From Natronospira sp. (GTDB taxonomy: Bacteria; Pseudomonadota; Gammaproteobacteria; Natronospirales; Natronospiraceae): a DNA stretch of 64,000 nt. Positions 53,183-64,000 of the stretch are shown here, piece after piece. The position numbers and the translations under genes were made by a program. The notes beneath the pieces were generated by a model. The model was not told where the DNA came from and searched no databases. It was given only the letters and a program-made list of their open reading frames with translations. Location: positions 1 to 64,000 of the forward strand of contig PWMQ01000108.1 of assembly GCA_003558125.1 (NCBI GenBank), in the 5' to 3' direction. Each line of letters opens with the position of its first letter. Positions within the stretch are counted from its first letter, which is position 1.

Positions 53183-56100
53183 TCAATACCTTTCCCACCA
53201 GAACAATCCGCGCTCCTCGGCGTGATTGCCGATCTGGTTCATAGTGTGAGCGTCGTAGAGACGTCCGTTGACCATGACGTAATCGACATACTCCGTATTG
53301 CGGATGTTCTCCAGCGGGTTGCGGTCGAGCACGATGATGTCGGCCAGCTTGCCTTCGGTCAGGCTGCCCAGATGTTCGTCCATGCCCAGATAGGCGGCCG
53401 GATTCACCGTGGCCGTCTTCAGGGCTTCCATGGGCGACATGCCGCCCTGGGCGAACATCCAGATTTCCCAGTGGGCCGCCAGGCCTTCCCGCTGGCCGTG
53501 GGCACCGATATTCACCAGCACACCCCGGTCCTGGAGCTGCCGGGAATGGTTGGCGATATCAAAATGCACATATTCCTCGGCCTCCACCTTGGCGCGGCGG
53601 CGGGCGATCGGATCAATGATCTCCCGGGGCACGAAGTTCAGCAGCCGTTCATGCTCGAAGACATTGGTGTGCTGATACCAGTAGTTTTCACCCCGGAAGG
53701 CACCGTAACCCACGCTCAGCGTCGGCGTGTAACCCACCTCTGTCTGCCCCCAGAACTGCAGTACATCGTCATAGGTGTGGGGCACGCTGAGTGAATGCTC
53801 GATGCCCGTGTGCCCGTCCTGAACCATGTTCATGTTGTGCTGGAACAGGGCGCCACCTTCCGGGTGCACATGCAGCCCCAGCTCACGGGCGGCTTCCATG
53901 ACCTGCTGGCGCTGATCGCGTCGCGGCTGATTGTAGCTCTTGACGCTGAAGGCACCGGCCTTCTTGAGACGACTCAGGTGCTCGCGGGCATCATCCAGAC
54001 TGTCCACTTCCACGGTAAAGTCGGTGGTCGCGCCGTAGAGGATGCGGCCGGTGGAGAAGATCCGTGGCGCGGTAATCTGTCCCGCACGCCCCATCTCGTG
54101 AGCGGCAAACACCGTGTGGGTGTCGTTGGAGGGATCGTGATAGGTGGTCACGCCGAAGGTCAGGCTGGCGTGATTGACCCAGTTCTCCTGCGGAATGATC
54201 TGATTGCTGCCCTGAGAGCCATGCCAGTGGGCATCGATCAGACCCGGCATCACGGTCTTGCCTTCAACATCCTTGACGTAGGCGCCATCCGGCACGGACA
54301 CCTCATCGGCGGGGCCGACCGCGACAATGCGATTGCCTTCCACCAGCACGGTACCGTTCTCAATGACTTCCAGCTCATCGTTCATGGTGATGACCTGGCC
54401 GCCCACGAAGGCCACCATGCCGTCGGGGATATCGGCCGGACTGCTGTAGCCGATGTCCCGGCCTTCGGCCAGGGGCATGTCCACATCATCCTGGTCGCCG
54501 TTGAGGAAATCGAAGATCTGCTCCAGACCGGCGCTGTAGAGCTCGGGGCCGGTGGACCAGTGGAGGTTTTCACTGTCGGACCAGTGAATATAATCCCCGG
54601 CCTCCTTGGATACCCGTTGAATGGGCAGGGAACGGGTGTTGGGGCCCAGTTGAATGGTCTGCCCGGAAACCGCAAAGGGGGCAATGTAGGCGTTGTAGCG
54701 CTCCTGGAAAGCGACCCAGTTCTGATCCGGGGAGACCCGGAAGTTGGTCGCCCAGGTGGTGGTGAAATGGGTCCGTTCATCGGCCCCATCCAGGTTGACG
54801 CTGACCAGGTTGCGGGTGTCGTAACCCTGGTAGCGGAGCAGGAACACCCGGTCGTTGTCACGCCCGAAGTGCGGGCTCTGCCCATTGGCGGTGATCTTCT
54901 CCATGTCGCCACCGCGGGCACTGGCGCGGAAGACGCCGGTGGTTTCCCCCCACCAGGGTGAACGCTGCATATTGCCCGAGATCTTGCGGAAGACCACCGT
55001 GTCGCCGTCCGGCGAGAAGGCGGGCTCCACATAATGCCCGGGTTCCTCAGTAATCACCCGGCCCTCGCGGCCGCCCCGGGCGCGAATCACCCGGACCGCA
55101 CCATGGTCTTCATCGTTCCAGCTCACATAGGCGATCTGCCGGCCATCGCGGGAGAAAGTGGGGTAGAACTCGAAGTGGTCATTCTGCCGCGTCAGGCGCT
55201 GGGGTTCGCCGTCCGGCAGACTGCGGGTGTAGAGATGGCCACGGGATTCATAGACCACCTGATCGCCATTGGGCGAAACGGTTACCCAGCGCAACATCCG
55301 TGCTTCAACCTCATCGGGGGCCGGATCAATGGGCGGGCGCTGGGCGGTGCGGATTTCCCGTTCATCCTGGACACGGAAGGCGATTTCATCCACCTCGCCG
55401 CTGTCCACATCCACTTCATGGATCTTGCCGCCGGCCCAGTAGACGATGGAGCCGCCATCCGGCGACCAGGCCATGTTGGCGTACACACCATGGATGGCCC
55501 AGATTTCCTGCATGTCCCGCTCAAGGTTATCCACCAGCTTGCGTTCCTTGCCGGAGCGGATGTCCTTGATGAAGATCGCGGTGTCGGTGCCGACGCGTCG
55601 GATGAAGGCAATGGATTCGCCATCCGGGGCGGGGCGGGGATGAATGGCGCCGCCGGTGCCGCTGATGTAGGTATCCAGCTCCCCGGTCTCCCGATCCAGC
55701 CGGCGAATGTCATAGATGCCCGGATGGGGATCCTTGTCATATTCGAACAGGTCACCGGCAGTGGTGTCCTGGCTGAAATAGAGATAGCGGCCATCCGGGG
55801 AGAACGCGGGCTCATTCAGATCCTGCTGGTCGTTGGGGCGCTGGATCATCTGCATGCCGGCGCTGGTGCCGGAGCGGTGGTAGAGCCAGATCTCGCCGGC
55901 CCCCAGGGAGCGGGTACCGGTAAAGTGCTTGCGAGCGGCGATGTATTCCCCATCCGGAGTCCAGGTGGGGTTGTTCAGCAGGCGGAAGCTTTCGTCGCTG
56001 ATCTGGCGGGCGTCCGAGCCATCGGCGCGCATGATCCAGATGTTGTCGCCACCGCTGCGGTCGCTGGTGAAGGCAATCCAGTCGCCATCGGGGGAGAAGC

Positions 56101-56389
56101 GCGGCTGCATGTTCCAGGCCATGCCCGAAGTCAGGGCTTCGGCATCACCGCCGCTGCGTGGCATGCGGTAGATGTCGCCCAGCATGTCGAAGACGATGGT
56201 CTCGCCGTCCGGGCTTACATCCAGGTTCATCCAGGTGCCTTCGCTGACGTCAATCTCGACGGTCTCGGCGGGGCCGGGAGGATTGTTTACATCCCATTCT
56301 TCATTGTCGTTGGCCAAGGCCTGGCTAAAGCCAAGCGTGGCGGCCAGGCCGATGCCTGCCGCCAGGCCGAGGAATTTCGGGTATTGCAT
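53183..56389 (-). CDS. Exported TolB-like beta-propeller/amidohydrolase fusion
   Basis: The 1068-residue protein has a signal peptide (LGLAAGIGLAATLGFSQALA), then a long series of PD40/TolB-type propeller blades (about 45-620, repeated SPDGxxIxF units). The C-terminal part is an amidohydrolase domain (about 650-1060) with the metal HxH in GLIDAHWHGS and later blocks ending in GKLADIIVLDRNPL. The metal-dependent hydrolase acts in the periplasm or outside the cell; the substrate is unknown. AAGGAG lies 7 bases before the ATG. Confidence 0.9.
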   Translation of the reverse strand: MQYPKFLGLAAGIGLAATLGFSQALANDNEEWDVNNPPGPAETVEIDVSEGTWMNLDVSPDGETIVFDMLGDIYRMPRSGGDAEALTSGMAWNMQPRFSPDGDWIAFTSDRSGGDNIWIMRADGSDARQISDESFRLLNNPTWTPDGEYIAARKHFTGTRSLGAGEIWLYHRSGTSAGMQMIQRPNDQQDLNEPAFSPDGRYLYFSQDTTAGDLFEYDKDPHPGIYDIRRLDRETGELDTYISGTGGAIHPRPAPDGESIAFIRRVGTDTAIFIKDIRSGKERKLVDNLERDMQEIWAIHGVYANMAWSPDGGSIVYWAGGKIHEVDVDSGEVDEIAFRVQDEREIRTAQRPPIDPAPDEVEARMLRWVTVSPNGDQVVYESRGHLYTRSLPDGEPQRLTRQNDHFEFYPTFSRDGRQIAYVSWNDEDHGAVRVIRARGGREGRVITEEPGHYVEPAFSPDGDTVVFRKISGNMQRSPWWGETTGVFRASARGGDMEKITANGQSPHFGRDNDRVFLLRYQGYDTRNLVSVNLDGADERTHFTTTWATNFRVSPDQNWVAFQERYNAYIAPFAVSGQTIQLGPNTRSLPIQRVSKEAGDYIHWSDSENLHWSTGPELYSAGLEQIFDFLNGDQDDVDMPLAEGRDIGYSSPADIPDGMVAFVGGQVITMNDELEVIENGTVLVEGNRIVAVGPADEVSVPDGAYVKDVEGKTVMPGLIDAHWHGSQGSNQIIPQENWVNHASLTFGVTTYHDPSNDTHTVFAAHEMGRAGQITAPRIFSTGRILYGATTDFTVEVDSLDDAREHLSRLKKAGAFSVKSYNQPRRDQRQQVMEAARELGLHVHPEGGALFQHNMNMVQDGHTGIEHSLSVPHTYDDVLQFWGQTEVGYTPTLSVGYGAFRGENYWYQHTNVFEHERLLNFVPREIIDPIARRRAKVEAEEYVHFDIANHSRQLQDRGVLVNIGAHGQREGLAAHWEIWMFAQGGMSPMEALKTATVNPAAYLGMDEHLGSLTEGKLADIIVLDRNPLENIRNTEYVDYVMVNGRLYDAHTMNQIGNHAEERGLFWWERY

Positions 56390-56581
56390 GAATGACTCCT
56401 TGGTGTTTGGGACCAGGGTCGCAGGCTTATGCCCGCTGGCTGTCGCGGGCCCAAGACTACCCCAGATGGGCGGTTTGAGGAAAAACGCCTGTTTGAAATC
56501 TGGTATCCGGCGCGGAAACCGCTACTATGACGGTTGCGGGGACCATGGGGTTCCGTTTTCAGGATTATCGGGGGTTCAGTC

Positions 56582-57271
56582 ATGGAGAGAAACAAGCTGG
56601 TGCTGTTGATTCTGCTCTTTTCGATGGCCTGTGTGGATAGCGTCAACCAGTCCCTGTCGGTGGCGGACGATGCCGAACACAGCGGCAATCTCAGCACCGT
56701 CAACGGCACCGTCACCATCGGTGAGCGGGCGCGTGTCGATGGCAGTCTCTCAACGGTCAATGGCGGTATTCAGGTAGGCAGTGACAGCCGAATTCGTGAA
56801 GCCGAGACGGTGAATGGCAGTATTCGGGTCGGCGATGGCGCCGAAGTGGGCAAGCTGGTCACGGTGAACGGCAATATCCGTCTGGGCAGCAATGTCCGCG
56901 TTCTGGAGGAGATCAAGGCCGTGAATGGTGCCATTGGCTTGAAGTCCGGCAGCCATGTGGCCGGCTCTGTCTCCAATGTCAATGGCGCGATCACTATCGA
57001 TGGTGCGCATATCGAGGGAACATTGGCCACCAATACCGGCGATGTGCGAGTGATCAATGGGGCGCGCATCTCTGGTGACCTTCATGTGCGCCCGGTGCGC
57101 CGTGGGGATCATGACCGTCGGGTGCGGGTGGTCATCGGGCGTGACGCGGTGGTGGAGGGCAAGGTGCAACTCGATCGACGCGTGGATCTTTATCTGCATG
57201 AGTCGGCGACGGTGGGCGAGATAGTCGGCGGCGAGCCCGAGATGTTTACCGGCGATGAACCCCGACGCTGA
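56582..57271 (+). CDS. Exported beta-helix repeat protein (bactofilin/polymer-forming-like)
   Basis: A 229-residue protein with an N-terminal hydrophobic signal (LVLLILLFSMAC; the cysteine is not in a canonical lipobox) followed by about seven ~20-residue repeats around VNG-x-I-x-(V/L)-G, e.g. STVNGTVTIG, ETVNGSIRVG, VTVNGNIRLG, KAVNGAIGL and SNVNGAITI. Such repeats form a right-handed beta-helix as in bactofilins and other polymer-forming proteins. The ATG at 56582 is preferred to 56534, because the signal segment starts there. The TGA stop overlaps the next ATG. Confidence 0.78.
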   Translation: MERNKLVLLILLFSMACVDSVNQSLSVADDAEHSGNLSTVNGTVTIGERARVDGSLSTVNGGIQVGSDSRIREAETVNGSIRVGDGAEVGKLVTVNGNIRLGSNVRVLEEIKAVNGAIGLKSGSHVAGSVSNVNGAITIDGAHIEGTLATNTGDVRVINGARISGDLHVRPVRRGDHDRRVRVVIGRDAVVEGKVQLDRRVDLYLHESATVGEIVGGEPEMFTGDEPRR

Positions 57272-57963
57272 TGGCGTCGGCCCTGCCAGCAGTCAAGTGG
57301 CGTCGCAGCCCGCGGGCCAAGCGGATCAAACTGGCTCTGTGCCCCTGGCGGGGCATAGAGCTGGTTGTCCCAAAACGGGCCAGCACGGCGCAGGCGCAGG
57401 CTTTCCTCGACAGTCGCCGGGAGTGGATGGAGAAAAGCTGGGCCCGCCTGAAGCGGCAGGTCCCCGAGGCTTTCGAGTCCGCGGCCCCTGAAGATCTGAT
57501 TCTGCCTGCGATCGGGCGCGCCTGGCGGCTGGTCTATGGCCAGTCTGACTTTCGTGACCGTGGTGATGAATTGCACGTGCCGGGTGAGCCCACCGCCGCC
57601 AATGCCGCAGGCCAGCTCAAACCCTGGCTGATGGCCCAGGCCCGCAGCCAATTGCCGGTCTGGACCCGGCGGGTGGCGGCACGAAGCGGATTGACCGACT
57701 TCAAGCGCGTTCAGGTCCGGGACCAGCGGACGCGCTGGGGTAGCTGCTCGGCCCGTGGCACCATCAGCCTCAACTTTCGTTTGCTCTTTCACCGTCCGGC
57801 CGTCGTCGACTATCTCATCCTCCACGAGCTCTGCCATACCCGCCACATGAACCACGGCCCGAAGTTCCAGGCACTCCTGTCCCGGCACGAGCCGGACTGG
57901 AGGGCCCTGGATGCCGAGCTGAGCCACGGCTCGGGCGGGGTGCCGGGGTGGGTTGGGTGGTGA
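57271..57963 (+). CDS. YgjP-type (DUF45/M48-like) zinc metallopeptidase
   Basis: A 230-residue soluble protein with the DUF45 pattern: DQRTRWGSCSARGTISLNFRL followed by the zinc motif HELCHTRHMNHGPKF (HExxH plus a third histidine), close to the WSS1/SprT-like peptidases. Substrate unknown; related eukaryotic proteins cut DNA-protein crosslinks. The start overlaps the stop of the beta-helix gene (TGATG), so the pair is coupled. Its TGA stop begins a nine-unit 7-bp array. Confidence 0.85.
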   Translation: MASALPAVKWRRSPRAKRIKLALCPWRGIELVVPKRASTAQAQAFLDSRREWMEKSWARLKRQVPEAFESAAPEDLILPAIGRAWRLVYGQSDFRDRGDELHVPGEPTAANAAGQLKPWLMAQARSQLPVWTRRVAARSGLTDFKRVQVRDQRTRWGSCSARGTISLNFRLLFHRPAVVDYLILHELCHTRHMNHGPKFQALLSRHEPDWRALDAELSHGSGGVPGWVGW

Positions 57964-58023
57964 GTTCTGAGTGCTGAGTTCTGAGTGCTGAGGGGGCACC
58001 CCTCACTCCTGCCCCCTCACTCA
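57961..58023. repeat. Nine-unit heptanucleotide array spanning two stop codons
   Basis: Exactly nine 7-mers fill 63 bases: TGAGTTC TGAGTGC TGAGTTC TGAGTGC TGAGGGG GCACCCC TCACTCC TGCCCCC TCACTCA. The first three bases are the stop codon of the plus-strand peptidase gene and the last three are the stop codon of the convergent SDR gene. The two halves are partly complementary and can form a hairpin. Confidence 0.85.
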
Positions 58024-58839
58024 AAGAAACAAATCCGGTGTCAGGGGTTCGCTGGCATCCACCGCGTAGTGGTTGAAATCCCTCACCCCGGCTTCCTTCA
58101 GGACCTCCTCGTCGATCAGGCATGCGCCGCTGCGTTGGCTCGCCGGGGCCGTCAACACCGCATGGGCGGCGTCGGCCATGATCTCGGGTTGGCGTGTCTG
58201 TTCCGGCTTGATCAGGCCGCCCAGCATGGCCAGGGCGGCGGTGTTGATGACCGTCCTGGGCCACAGGGCATTGCTGGCGATGCCGTCTTCCTTCAGCTCC
58301 GCGGCCAGGCCCACCGCCATCATGCTCATGGCGTATTTGGAAGCGGTGTAGGCGGTATGATCCTGAAACCAGCGCGGGTCGAGATTGATCGGCGGTGACA
58401 GGGTGAGAATATGGGGGTTGTCCGACCGACGCAGATGGGGGATGCAGGTCCGGGCGCAGAGAAAGCTGCCCCGCACATTGACGTCAAACATCAGGTCATA
58501 GCGTTTCATGGGGACGTCTTCGGCGGGCTTGAGCCAGATGGCGCTGGCGTTGTTGACCAGGGCGTCAAGGCCACCGAAATGCGCCACGGCCTGATCCACC
58601 GCTTCCTTCACCCGCGCCTCATCCCGAATATCCACTTTCAGGGGCAGGGCGCGGCCACCGGCGGCTTCCACTTCCTCGGCCACCGAGTGGATGGTGCCCG
58701 GCAGCTTGGGATGGCGGCGGTCGGTCTTGGCGGCGATCACGATATTGGCCCCATCCCGGGCGGCCCGCAGGGCAATGGCCCGACCGATGCCCCGGCTGGC
58801 GCCGGTAATGAACAAGGTCCGCTTGGCGAGTGTCCTCAT
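58021..58839 (-). CDS. SDR family oxidoreductase, HSDL2-like
   Basis: A 272-residue short-chain dehydrogenase with the cofactor motif TGASRGIG (residues 12-19), NNAS, the catalytic serine in LTLSPP, and Y-x3-K in YTASKYAM. The sequence resembles hydroxysteroid-dehydrogenase-like protein 2 (NADP-type, fatty-acid related). The reaction in this organism is unknown. The stop codon lies in the 7-bp array shared with the convergent peptidase gene. Confidence 0.9.
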   Translation of the reverse strand: MRTLAKRTLFITGASRGIGRAIALRAARDGANIVIAAKTDRRHPKLPGTIHSVAEEVEAAGGRALPLKVDIRDEARVKEAVDQAVAHFGGLDALVNNASAIWLKPAEDVPMKRYDLMFDVNVRGSFLCARTCIPHLRRSDNPHILTLSPPINLDPRWFQDHTAYTASKYAMSMMAVGLAAELKEDGIASNALWPRTVINTAALAMLGGLIKPEQTRQPEIMADAAHAVLTAPASQRSGACLIDEEVLKEAGVRDFNHYAVDASEPLTPDLFL

Positions 58840-58918
58840 GGTATGTTCTCGCTAGTTGATCAGTGATGGTCAGTGGTGCTCGGGAGCATAAAAGGCCAAG
58901 AAATCACAGGAGAGCAGG

Positions 58919-59773
58919 ATGAAGCAACTGCCAATGCTGATTGATGCACCCAGCCTTGACCGCCTGTTACGGCAGGACAGTCCGCCCCTGGTGATCGATT
59001 GCCAAGCGGCGCTGTCGGATCACGCCGCTGGTCGCAAGGCCTGGCTGGCCGGTCATATCCCGGGCGCTGGTCATGCCGACCTGGAAAGCGATCTGAGTGG
59101 TGCGAAGACGGCGGAGACGGGTCGCCATCCACTGCCCATCCCGGAGGATTTTCGCCGGTTTCTGGCCGACGTCGGCCTGACGCCCGAGCGTCCGGTAGTG
59201 GTTTACGATGACAGCGGCGGGGCCTTTGCCGTGCGTTGCTGGTGGTTGCTGCGCTGGTTCGGCCACGGGCAGGCGGCCTTGCTGGATGGGGGTCTGTCGG
59301 CCTGGCGGGAGCATATTGATCGCCTGGAAACGGGGCAGAGCGAGACCGACCCCAGTGATTACACCGGTACCCCCAATCAGATGCCGGTAGTGAATGCCGA
59401 CGAGCTGCAGCAGGGTCTGGAGCAAGATCGCCTGCGGCTGATAGATGCCCGTGGCCCGGTTCGTTTCAGGGGCGAGGAAGAGCCGATCGACGCCGTCGCC
59501 GGTCATATCCCCGGCGCCGTCAATCTGCCCTTTGCCGACAACCTGGACGAGCAGGGTCGCTGGAAGCCTGTCGAGACTCTGCGCGAGCGTTTTGTTGCCG
59601 CGCTGCCGCCCCACGAGGCAGGGCAGGCCGTTCATATGTGTGGCTCGGGCGTATCGGCCTGTCACAACCTCTTTGCCATGGAATACGCCGGCCTGAAGGG
59701 CTCGGCCCTGTATGTCGGCTCCTGGAGTGAGTGGATTCGAGACCCGAGTCGACCTGTCGCCCGGGGCGAATGA
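58919..59773 (+). CDS. Thiosulfate/3-mercaptopyruvate sulfurtransferase
   Basis: A 284-residue double-rhodanese protein. The inactive first domain covers about 1-140. The second carries the active-site loop CGSGVSA (about residue 242), whose CG(S/T)GV(T/S)A form points to mercaptopyruvate sulfurtransferase (SseA type). AGGAGAG lies before the ATG. It transfers sulfane sulfur to acceptors. Confidence 0.92.
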   Translation: MKQLPMLIDAPSLDRLLRQDSPPLVIDCQAALSDHAAGRKAWLAGHIPGAGHADLESDLSGAKTAETGRHPLPIPEDFRRFLADVGLTPERPVVVYDDSGGAFAVRCWWLLRWFGHGQAALLDGGLSAWREHIDRLETGQSETDPSDYTGTPNQMPVVNADELQQGLEQDRLRLIDARGPVRFRGEEEPIDAVAGHIPGAVNLPFADNLDEQGRWKPVETLRERFVAALPPHEAGQAVHMCGSGVSACHNLFAMEYAGLKGSALYVGSWSEWIRDPSRPVARGE

Positions 59774-59821
59774 AGCCTCTGGAAGCGCTTCCACAGAAGA
59801 AGGGGGATTCACACCCGGGGT

Positions 59822-60538
59822 TTAATCCCACCCGGCAAGCAGGGCAGGGAGGGCCTCGGCGGCCCGGGCGCGGATGGTGATGTCCACCGCGCTCATTTGC
59901 GTTGCCTCCGGGTTGATCTCGGCGATGGTGGCGCCGTTTTCCCGTGCCAGGTCGGCCAGGCCCGCCGCCGGATAGACCGTGGCCGAGGTACCAATGGCAA
60001 TGAACAGCTCGGCCTGCTGAGCCGCCGCCACTGAACGTTCCAGCGCCCGCTCCGGGATTGCTTCCCCGAACCAGACCACGCTCGGTCTCGCCAGACTCTC
60101 GCAGAGCCGGCAGCGGGGCGGCTTGTCCGGATGGCCCTCCACCCTCACTTCATGGCCATTGTCGAGACAGTGATTGCGGTGAATATTGCCGTGGAACTCG
60201 ATCACATCGCGGTGTCCGGCCCGCTGATGCAGTCCATCCACATTCTGGGTCACCAGGGTCAGGGCCGGGTGCTTCTCCGCCAGCGTGGCCAGTGCTTCAT
60301 GTCCGGCATTGGGTTCCACTGACAACACGCGCTTGCGTCGCCATTGATACCACTGCCAGACAAAGTCGGGGTCATGGCGAAAGGCTTCCGGTGTGGCCAG
60401 GTCCTGGGGCTGGAACTTCGCCCACAGCCCTTCCTGGGGATCGCGAAAGGTGGGCACGCCACTGTCGGCCGAGATACCCGAACCGGTCAGCACGACCACA
60501 CGCCGCGCTTGCCGAAGTTGCTCTGTCAGCTTTTCCAT
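59822..60538 (-). CDS. cobB: NAD-dependent protein deacylase (sirtuin, CobB-like)
   Basis: A 238-residue sirtuin that removes acyl groups from lysine using NAD. It has TGSGISADSGVPTFRD (18-33), TQNVDGLH (97-104), the catalytic His116 in EFHG, and Y64-x2-R67, the pocket that recognises succinyl or malonyl lysine (E. coli CobB Y92/R95). Only three zinc-site cysteines are visible (C124, C143, C146); the second ligand of the first CxxC pair is replaced (HCLDN). Good ribosome-binding site GGGAGA. Confidence 0.9.
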   Translation of the reverse strand: MEKLTEQLRQARRVVVLTGSGISADSGVPTFRDPQEGLWAKFQPQDLATPEAFRHDPDFVWQWYQWRRKRVLSVEPNAGHEALATLAEKHPALTLVTQNVDGLHQRAGHRDVIEFHGNIHRNHCLDNGHEVRVEGHPDKPPRCRLCESLARPSVVWFGEAIPERALERSVAAAQQAELFIAIGTSATVYPAAGLADLARENGATIAEINPEATQMSAVDITIRARAAEALPALLAGWD

Positions 60539-60561
60539 CGCTTGCTTCTCCCAATTCCCGT

Positions 60562-60626
60562 AGGAGCGGCTTTAGCGGCGATTATGGTCTCGATCAGCCT
60601 CCCATCGCGGCCAAAGCCGCTCCCAC
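60562..60626. repeat. REP-like palindromic element
   Basis: Arms 60562-60584 and 60604-60626 pair with three mismatches over 23 bases around GGAGCGGCTTT/AAAGCCGCTCC. The sequence is of the TAGGAGCGGCTTTAGCCGCG kind dispersed as extragenic palindromes in many gammaproteobacteria. It lies between cobB and the acnA terminator. Confidence 0.8.
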
Positions 60627-60647
60627 AGGTCTGTCATATCGGCCCGA

Positions 60648-60675
60648 AAAAAGCCCCGCCGAAGCGGGGCTTTTT
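60648..60675 (-). terminator. Terminator of acnA
   Basis: A perfect 12-base arm hairpin (AAAAAGCCCCGC/GCGGGGCTTTTT, loop CGAA). On the minus strand it follows the acnA stop by 24 bases and ends in a T run. Confidence 0.9.
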
Positions 60676-60699
60676 CCTTTCCGGTATTCACCGCAAAGA

Positions 60700-63459
<2,760 letters not shown>

Positions 63460-63568
63460 GGGGCCTCCCGGTGTATTTGGAGTTCTGGATGGATGTCGGA
63501 ACCCGCCGTTTGCAGGGCGGGGCAATGCCTGGCGCCGAGAGTCGGGGCGGGGCGCCTGAAAGCCGCCC

Positions 63569-63597
63569 ATTATACGGGATTCGGACTGTCATTTCAC
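63569..63597 (-). promoter_or_regulatory. Predicted promoter of acnA
   Basis: On the minus strand GTGAAA (63597-63592), a 17-base spacer and a consensus TATAAT (63574-63569) lie ~110 bases before the acnA ATG. The perfect -10 and exact spacing make it a good candidate. Confidence 0.55.
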
Positions 63598-63897
63598 GGC
63601 TGACGGCTGCGTTTCAGCCCCCTTTGGTCGCCATCAGGACGGAATCGGCACGGATTCTGCGAAAACGACCAGCGGTTGAGTCGGGCCGACGGATGTCTGG
63701 CAGCCGGCGATCGGCTCTGCTGACAGTGTGAGCACCCCGGATCAGGCGCGGTTCCGCAAGTGCTTGAATGCAGGGAAAGGTTCGGCTGGGAAGGGAGCGT
63801 AGTGGCGGCAAGACGCCGGTCAGGAGCTGAAGCATCCATTAATACCAGCATTCTTCGGTCTTGCAAAGGCTTTTGTCGGGGAATGGCCGGGCAGCAG
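63598..63897. other. No gene recognised in the intergenic stretch 63460-63978
   Basis: This is the largest part of a 519-bp region without a supported gene. Apart from the acnA promoter on one side and a possible promoter on the other, no tRNA, hairpin or repeat was seen. Short open frames here (e.g. 63760-63975) have no ribosome-binding site of their own and atypical composition. Confidence 0.6.
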
Positions 63898-63927
63898 TTG
63901 AAGAGTCCCAATGCACGGCCGTTAAAT
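63898..63927 (+). promoter_or_regulatory. Possible promoter of the gene starting at 63979
   Basis: TTGAAG (63898-63903) and TTAAAT (63922-63927) are spaced by 18 bases, about 50 bases before a start codon that has a strong GGAGGT. This is a visual match only. Confidence 0.4.
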
Positions 63928-63978
63928 GACTTGCAGGCCAGTTACCTGGCAGCCGTCGTAGCAGGATGGAGGTAAGTC

Positions 63979-64000
63979 ATGAGTCGGCAGGCGGATCTGA
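63979..64000 (+). CDS. Start of a gene cut by the window edge
   Basis: ATG at 63979 is preceded 6-7 bases upstream by GGAGGT, the strongest ribosome-binding site in the last kilobase. The visible codons read MSRQADL. Too short to identify. Confidence 0.6.

Noticed and set aside
63760-63975. 71-codon open frame before the last gene
   Set aside because: No ribosome-binding site of its own, arginine/serine-rich composition, and its end contains the Shine-Dalgarno sequence of the next gene.

Overview
The window is a GC-rich, tightly packed stretch of a gammaproteobacterial chromosome. The first genes follow the gammaproteobacterial order ftsK-lolA-rarA-serS. Further household genes (uup, hrpB, a SUF operon, ppa, rarD, tatD, mtfA, cobB, acnA) point the same way. 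The acidic predicted proteins and a seven-to-eight-gene Mrp-type cation/proton antiporter operon would suit a halophilic or alkaliphilic lineage (for example near Ectothiorhodospiraceae or Wenzhouxiangella). That placement is inference and was not tested.

Layout. (1) 1-6765: 3' part of ald, then ftsK, lolA, rarA and serS on the plus strand. (2) 6828-15717: signalling block with a zinc-finger/AhpD-like fusion, a minus-strand three-gene operon (periplasmic binding protein, GGDEF-EAL protein, NrtS-like chemoreceptor), a CBS-pair protein and a large diguanylate cyclase. (3) 15724-21954: uup, a VKOR/thioredoxin protein, a YccA/Bax-inhibitor protein and hrpB. (4) 22163-27799: a double cyclic-nucleotide-binding patatin-like protein that lacks its catalytic residues, and a MASE1-CHASE-PAS-GGDEF-EAL protein. 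(5) 27806-28221: a tRNA-Ser(UGA) gene surrounded by partial copies of itself. (6) 28357-38931: an esterase-like lipoprotein, the minus-strand Mrp-type operon and, at its head, an unrecognised protein with a papain-like Cys/His/Asn pattern. (7) 39085-47230: a small membrane protein, ppa, and the SUF iron-sulfur operon (rrf2-sufBCDSU-sufT-unknown) under a predicted IscR-type operator. (8) 47366-60538: transporters, peptidases and hydrolases, separated in several places by unusual 7-bp repeat arrays. (9) 60700-64000: an aconitase gene interrupted by one in-frame amber codon, a 519-bp stretch without a convincing gene, and the first codons of another gene.

How the parts fit. Four proteins carry periplasmic, CHASE or cyclic-nucleotide sensor modules, three of them linked to c-di-GMP synthesis or breakdown and one to a chemoreceptor operon, so 7-28 kb looks like an environmental signalling region. 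The SUF operon would supply Fe-S clusters to enzymes such as aconitase. No CRISPR array, integrase, transposase or prophage gene was found.

The points most worth a second look are: heptanucleotide arrays that start or end on stop codons; the tRNA-Ser locus, which resembles the tyrT/rtT arrangement of E. coli with a 19-nt tRNA 3' end repeated downstream; the dead patatin-family enzyme; the papain-like gene fused transcriptionally to the Mrp operon; and the amber codon in acnA.
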